From Flavisolibacter ginsengisoli DSM 18119 (lineage in GTDB: Bacteria > Bacteroidota > Bacteroidia > Chitinophagales > Chitinophagaceae), in assembly GCF_900129295.1 (NCBI RefSeq), contig NZ_FQUU01000013.1:62001-126000 (forward strand): DNA of 64,000 nt, given 5' to 3'. Positions 63,037 through 64,000 of the stretch are shown here, one piece after another. Positions within the stretch are counted from its first letter, which is position 1. Every line of letters begins with the position of its first letter. Made by a program: the position numbers and the translations under genes. A model generated the notes under the pieces. The model was given only the letters and a program-made list of their open reading frames with translations. It ran no database searches and was not told the origin of the DNA.

Positions 63037-63234
63037 ATGCAAAGCAATATGAATTTCAGAAATACATCAACTATACAACCAGTTAATGCTGGAAAACCTA
63101 CTATGCCTTTAGGAAGACAACCCATAGTGGAAAGAAAGATTTCTGATCCTTCATCATCACCTAAATGTGAACGGTACCCGATACCTACATTTTTTGATTA
63201 CAGATCGCGCCCCAGGGAAGCAGATCTATTATAA
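63037..63234 (+). CDS. Small hypothetical protein, disordered
   Basis: This 65-aa hydrophilic protein (MQSNMNFRNTSTIQPVNAG...YRSRPREADLL) is rich in Pro, Ser, Asn and Arg and has one Cys. I recognise no family. A strong terminator 26 nt after the stop codon (63261) supports a real transcript. It lies between the DUF1328 gene and the sigma-54 gene. Confidence 0.5.
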   Translation: MQSNMNFRNTSTIQPVNAGKPTMPLGRQPIVERKISDPSSSPKCERYPIPTFFDYRSRPREADLL

Positions 63235-63260
63235 ACGGAGTTCACCCTTAACCATATAAG

Positions 63261-63286
63261 CGCAATCCTTTGGATTGCGTTTTTTT
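63261..63286 (+). terminator. Terminator of the 65-aa gene
   Basis: CGCAATCC (63261-63268) and GGATTGCG (63272-63279) form a perfect 8-bp stem with loop TTT, followed by seven T. This is the most typical terminator in this part of the window. Confidence 0.9.
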
Positions 63287-63327
63287 ATGCAGAGCCTGCT
63301 TTAAAATAAAATAAATAAGAGTCAGTA

Positions 63328-63350
63328 TGGGGAATTAACGCCCCACTTTT
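63328..63350. terminator. Weak hairpin upstream of rpoN
   Basis: TGGGG (63328-63332) pairs with CCCCA (63341-63345), with loop AATTAACG and four T after it. It could be a second terminator or a leader structure of rpoN. Confidence 0.35.
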
Positions 63351-63505
63351 AAGTAAAATATTGATAATATCATTAATTAATTACTCCTTCAATCACATGC
63401 CCTTACTGCTTAAACGTTTGATTATCAATGCTATTTAACTCTTTTTTTACAATGGGAATTTTGGTGTTAGACTTGTCTTATAGAGTATAAGCCAAAATAA
63501 GCACC

Positions 63506-64000
63506 ATGATCAATCAGCACTTAGGCCAGAAGCAGAAATTAAAGATTTTACCCCAACAGATACAGTTATTAAACTTTTTCCACCTGAATACGCTGGAATT
63601 AGAACAAAGAATTCAACAAGAAATAGAGGACAATCCATTATTGGAAGATCAGAAGAATGAGTTTGAACCTGTTGTAGATAAATTCAATAAAGATTCAGTT
63701 CAGGACTACCAGGATTGGGAGGAATATGGATATGATGACATACCCGATTATAAAGTTGAGTATGGCTGCACCTTACACAACGACAAACTGCCCGAGCGAC
63801 CTATTACCAATAGCTTTGATTACCGCATTTCAGTAAAAGAACAATATAAACTTACCACCGATGATCCCAAAGAAATAGAACTGGCAGAGTTCATAATAGA
63901 TTCACTCAATGAATGCGGGCTGATGGAACAAAAGCTTGAGGATTTGGCAGAAGATATTTCGTTTAAGTATAACCGGTGGGTGGAGGCTGAAGAGATAGAG
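63506..64000 (+). CDS. rpoN: RNA polymerase sigma-54 factor, N-terminal part
   Basis: The first 165 codons lie in the window and the gene continues past the end. MINQHLGQKQKLKILPQQIQ followed by LLNFFHLNTLELEQRIQQEI is the Gln/Leu-rich activator-interacting region I of RpoN, and EDNPLLED is the usual end of that region. The acidic region II (DYQDWEEYGYDDIPDY) and start of the core-binding domain (KEIELAEFIIDSLNECGLM) follow. Many residues differ from usual RpoN, so it might be a second, diverged sigma-54 copy. No clear -24/-12 promoter was found among its small upstream neighbours. Confidence 0.88.
   Translation, partial: MINQHLGQKQKLKILPQQIQLLNFFHLNTLELEQRIQQEIEDNPLLEDQKNEFEPVVDKFNKDSVQDYQDWEEYGYDDIPDYKVEYGCTLHNDKLPERPITNSFDYRISVKEQYKLTTDDPKEIELAEFIIDSLNECGLMEQKLEDLAEDISFKYNRWVEAEEIE

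Noticed and set aside
1-64000. tRNA, rRNA, riboswitch or insertion sequence
   Set aside because: I looked for cloverleaf, rRNA and transposase patterns and for B12, SAM or TPP leader motifs before relevant genes and saw none that I could support by eye.

Overview
The window is chromosomal DNA from a member of the Bacteroidota, most likely family Chitinophagaceae. The evidence is the Bacteroidota-type dcw cluster (mraZ to ftsZ, with a diverged FtsL), several Bacteroidota-restricted families (DUF6427, DUF5777, PepSY-like, a DUF2795-type protein ending in FNEDEY), a mitochondrial-type citrate synthase, promoters resembling TTG-N19-TAnnTTTG, and few Shine-Dalgarno sites. I see no rRNA, tRNA, IS element, prophage or CRISPR array. 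It is a core-genome segment with a few odd intergenic structures.

Layout. 1-460: the 5' part of queA (minus) diverges from the dcw operon. The gap holds a cluster of DnaA-box-like 9-mers and a 10-bp-phased MraZ operator. 461-17379: dcw cluster mraZ-rsmH-ftsL-like-ftsI-murE-mraY-murD-ftsW-murG-murC-ftsQ-ftsA-ftsZ, closed by a strong terminator. murF and ddl are absent. murC has no ATG/GTG/TTG in front of its glycine-rich motif. 17600-20040: a small zinc-ribbon gene, a long palindromic 11-bp-unit array, and an ABC-2 exporter pair. 20163-24144: TIGR01777 epimerase, a metzincin-like protease, and a fused hydroxyacyl-CoA dehydrogenase/enoyl-CoA hydratase. 24339-27415: a minus-strand envelope operon of two c-type-haem lipoproteins, an OB-fold protein, a YceI protein and a DUF5777 barrel.

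27574-45819: mixed housekeeping genes (metG, LD-carboxypeptidase, kup, purQ, a DsbD pair, two lone LolD-like ATPases, a cobalamin adenosyltransferase, gatC, trpS, a deoxynucleoside kinase, DUF922). 46152-60285: pckA, pepP, pssA, purS, rsmI, a PepSY-like protein, an M1 peptidase, rsmG, a family 2 glycosyltransferase, tgt, an LptF/G permease and gltA. A second 11-bp-unit palindromic array sits between tgt and lptG. 60395-63234: a cluster of small stress/envelope-type genes (single-domain response regulator, YtxH, holin-like, two disordered proteins, DUF1328) whose intergenic regions share GTACC/GGTAC and ATCATAC inverted motifs. 63506-end: the N-terminus of a sigma-54 factor.

How the genes fit together. 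The first 17 kb makes lipid II and builds the divisome, with MraZ probably repressing its own operon. queA and tgt at opposite ends belong to queuosine tRNA modification, and purS and purQ (13 kb apart) to one FGAM synthase. The features I consider most worth a second look are the two 11-bp-unit palindromic arrays, the DnaA-box cluster, the DsbD pair in which the redox-active cysteines are found only in the separate small protein, and a Tgt lacking all four zinc ligands.
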